In this document: piece by piece, positions 63,101-64,000 of the stretch
Layout of the letters: each line of letters begins with the position of its first letter
How positions within the stretch are numbered: the stretch's first letter is position 1
Source of the DNA: Phialemonium atrogriseum
Taxonomy: Eukaryota; Ascomycota; Sordariomycetes; Cephalothecales; Cephalothecaceae
NCBI RefSeq assembly: GCF_030411735.1
Contig: NW_026848180.1
Location: 124,001-188,000 of the forward strand
Length of the DNA: 64,000 bases
Direction: 5' to 3'
The notes under the pieces: generated by a model
Told to the model about the DNA's origin: nothing
The model's database searches: none
Seen by the model: the letters and a program-made list of their open reading frames with translations, nothing else
Program-made: the position numbers and the translations under genes

Positions 63101-63614
63101 GGCTGAGGGAGAGTTTGAGTTGACTTCCTGCTGACAGTATTGCTGGGGGGTGCCAGTGCTTCGCTTCGAATGCATTCGACTTGCAGCTCGAGGTCTTTCT
63201 CATCAAGGAGACCACCAGTGATATGTGTATAACGGGGTTGTACCTTCCCTCTAAACCTACCATTATAGACGCCGGAGAAACTGTCTGCCGAGGTCAACAT
63301 CACGGGGACTGCATCTTCGAAGGTCGCTATTGAGATGCTTGCACCATCAACAACGCAATTGATCCCGGGTATCTGGGCAATCGTAAGCATATGCATTGAT
63401 TTCGGTTGATAGTCAACAACCGCAGGACTTGACTTACCATGCCGAAGCAGACGACTACCCTATTGCCTTCAGACTCGTTCACTGACAATCCTTGCTCGCA
63501 CGAAACACGACCAAATTGTGGATGCCAAACCTCGGATCCCACTTGCTCTGCGGAGTCCTTGGTGCTGGCGCCTGAGACTAATCGCTGCCGTTTTGGCGGC
63601 CGTTGAGTTGCCAT
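60198..63614 (-). CDS. SNF2-family helicase with RING finger (Rad5/HLTF-like)
   Basis: Eleven exons, transcript order 63614-63438, 63372-62786, 62723-62616, 62552-62320, 62244-62214, 62157-61964, 61889-60965, 60910-60725, 60657-60610, 60545-60443 and 60365-60198, join in phase to 919 residues. Helicase motifs in order: HQRQALTFMLQRE (Q-like), GGVIADPMGFGKTLTMIALV (I), EHVVSGTLTWRRHHGKS (Ia region), ISIVLTTYHTV, VLDEAHIIRNSNSQ (II, DEAH made across an intron), RWVVTGTPIQNRLKDFSALL (III), a C4-type RING (CQLCSLSLDTIE ... CADC ... CGCGKSPSC), VVFSTWRMSLDVVE (IV) and ARIHRMGQEKEVTTVRFYV (VI). Nuclear DNA translocase and possible ubiquitin ligase in DNA-damage tolerance, by family inference. Motif I has DPMGFGKT where DEMGLGKT is usual. 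Confidence 0.9.
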
Positions 63615-64000
63615 GACGCACTTAAAGCAGGTAAAGAGAGACAATTAGCTAGTCTGGGAAAGATGGTGCAAGCTGATGCGAGAGGAGATCTCGCCCCTCA
63701 AACCGTGGTGCGCGCCGTTCCTTTTCATGAGAACGCCTTGGCTCATAGACGGAGCGTCGGGCTGATTAGGGCCGCCATCAAATATGCTCGACAGTTTTTT
63801 TGATTGGGCGGTTGGTTGGCATGGCTGCATGTGGCGGTGGCAGTGTTTGTTGTGTTACCAGCTCATGGTGGTGATAACTAGTCCGCCTCACTTTTCTGCA
63901 GTAAGGGACTCATTTTCTCTCGCTCTACAAAATACTCGACGCATCTACTGACGCGACGTCAAAGGATCCGGGAAGAGTCGACCTTCTGCTGTGTCACCGC
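63615..64000. other. Upstream region of the SNF2 gene
   Basis: The 386 bp up to the window edge contain no supported gene. The part next to 63614 is the likely promoter of the SNF2 gene. Short frames on both strands are not convincing. Confidence 0.4.

Noticed and set aside
1..64000. CRISPR array, operon or bacterial promoter signals
   Set aside because: The window is eukaryotic with spliceosomal introns. No direct-repeat/spacer array exists.

Overview
The window is nuclear DNA of a filamentous ascomycete (Pezizomycotina). The evidence is short GT-AG introns of about 50-100 bp, many intronless long reading frames, and a gene set typical of moulds: a Zn2Cys6 regulator, an RTA1-like membrane protein, NACHT/STAND receptors, an ankyrin giant, APC-family permeases, a fungal polysaccharide lyase and a Rad5-like SNF2 ATPase. 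The species cannot be named from the sequence alone. Spliced models were built by hand from splice-site consensus, reading phase and family motifs.

Layout. 0-10 kb: the 3' end of an unknown gene, a five-exon beta-propeller-like protein, a CorA-like two-helix membrane protein whose 5' half is hard to splice, an RTA1-like gene, a dispersed repeat, a minisatellite and a DUF4419 gene. 9.8-13.5 kb: a relic of an OPT transporter, then a Zn-cluster factor and a SAM methyltransferase transcribed divergently from a shared promoter. 13.5-21.5 kb: a NACHT receptor, an unknown Ala/Ser-rich protein, a second methyltransferase and a T5orf172 (GIY-YIG-like) protein.

21.5-34.6 kb is gene-poor and relic-rich. 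It holds one intron-containing tRNA-Ile(UAU), a decayed SRPK-like kinase, a truncated DUF3176 gene, an F-box gene stopped by one in-frame TAG, an intact SDR, an intact five-exon GFA-family gene, the second copy of the dispersed repeat, and two 100-bp hairpin elements exactly 200 bp apart.

34.6-49 kb: an orphan 454-residue protein, an alpha/beta-hydrolase relic, an APC permease, a 1054-residue ankyrin protein and, just downstream of it, a second NACHT receptor paralogous to the first. 49-64 kb: a nine-exon secreted family-8 polysaccharide lyase facing a YAT-type amino-acid permease, a kinase-like gene broken by a one-base shift, an APH-fold protein, a 608-residue protein of unknown function, and an eleven-exon SNF2/RING helicase.

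The two NACHT genes share domain order and the position and phase of an intron. With the ankyrin gene they make this a likely locus of fungal innate-immunity or heterokaryon-incompatibility type genes; that role is inference. The surrounding relics and repeats suggest an accessory, fast-turning region.
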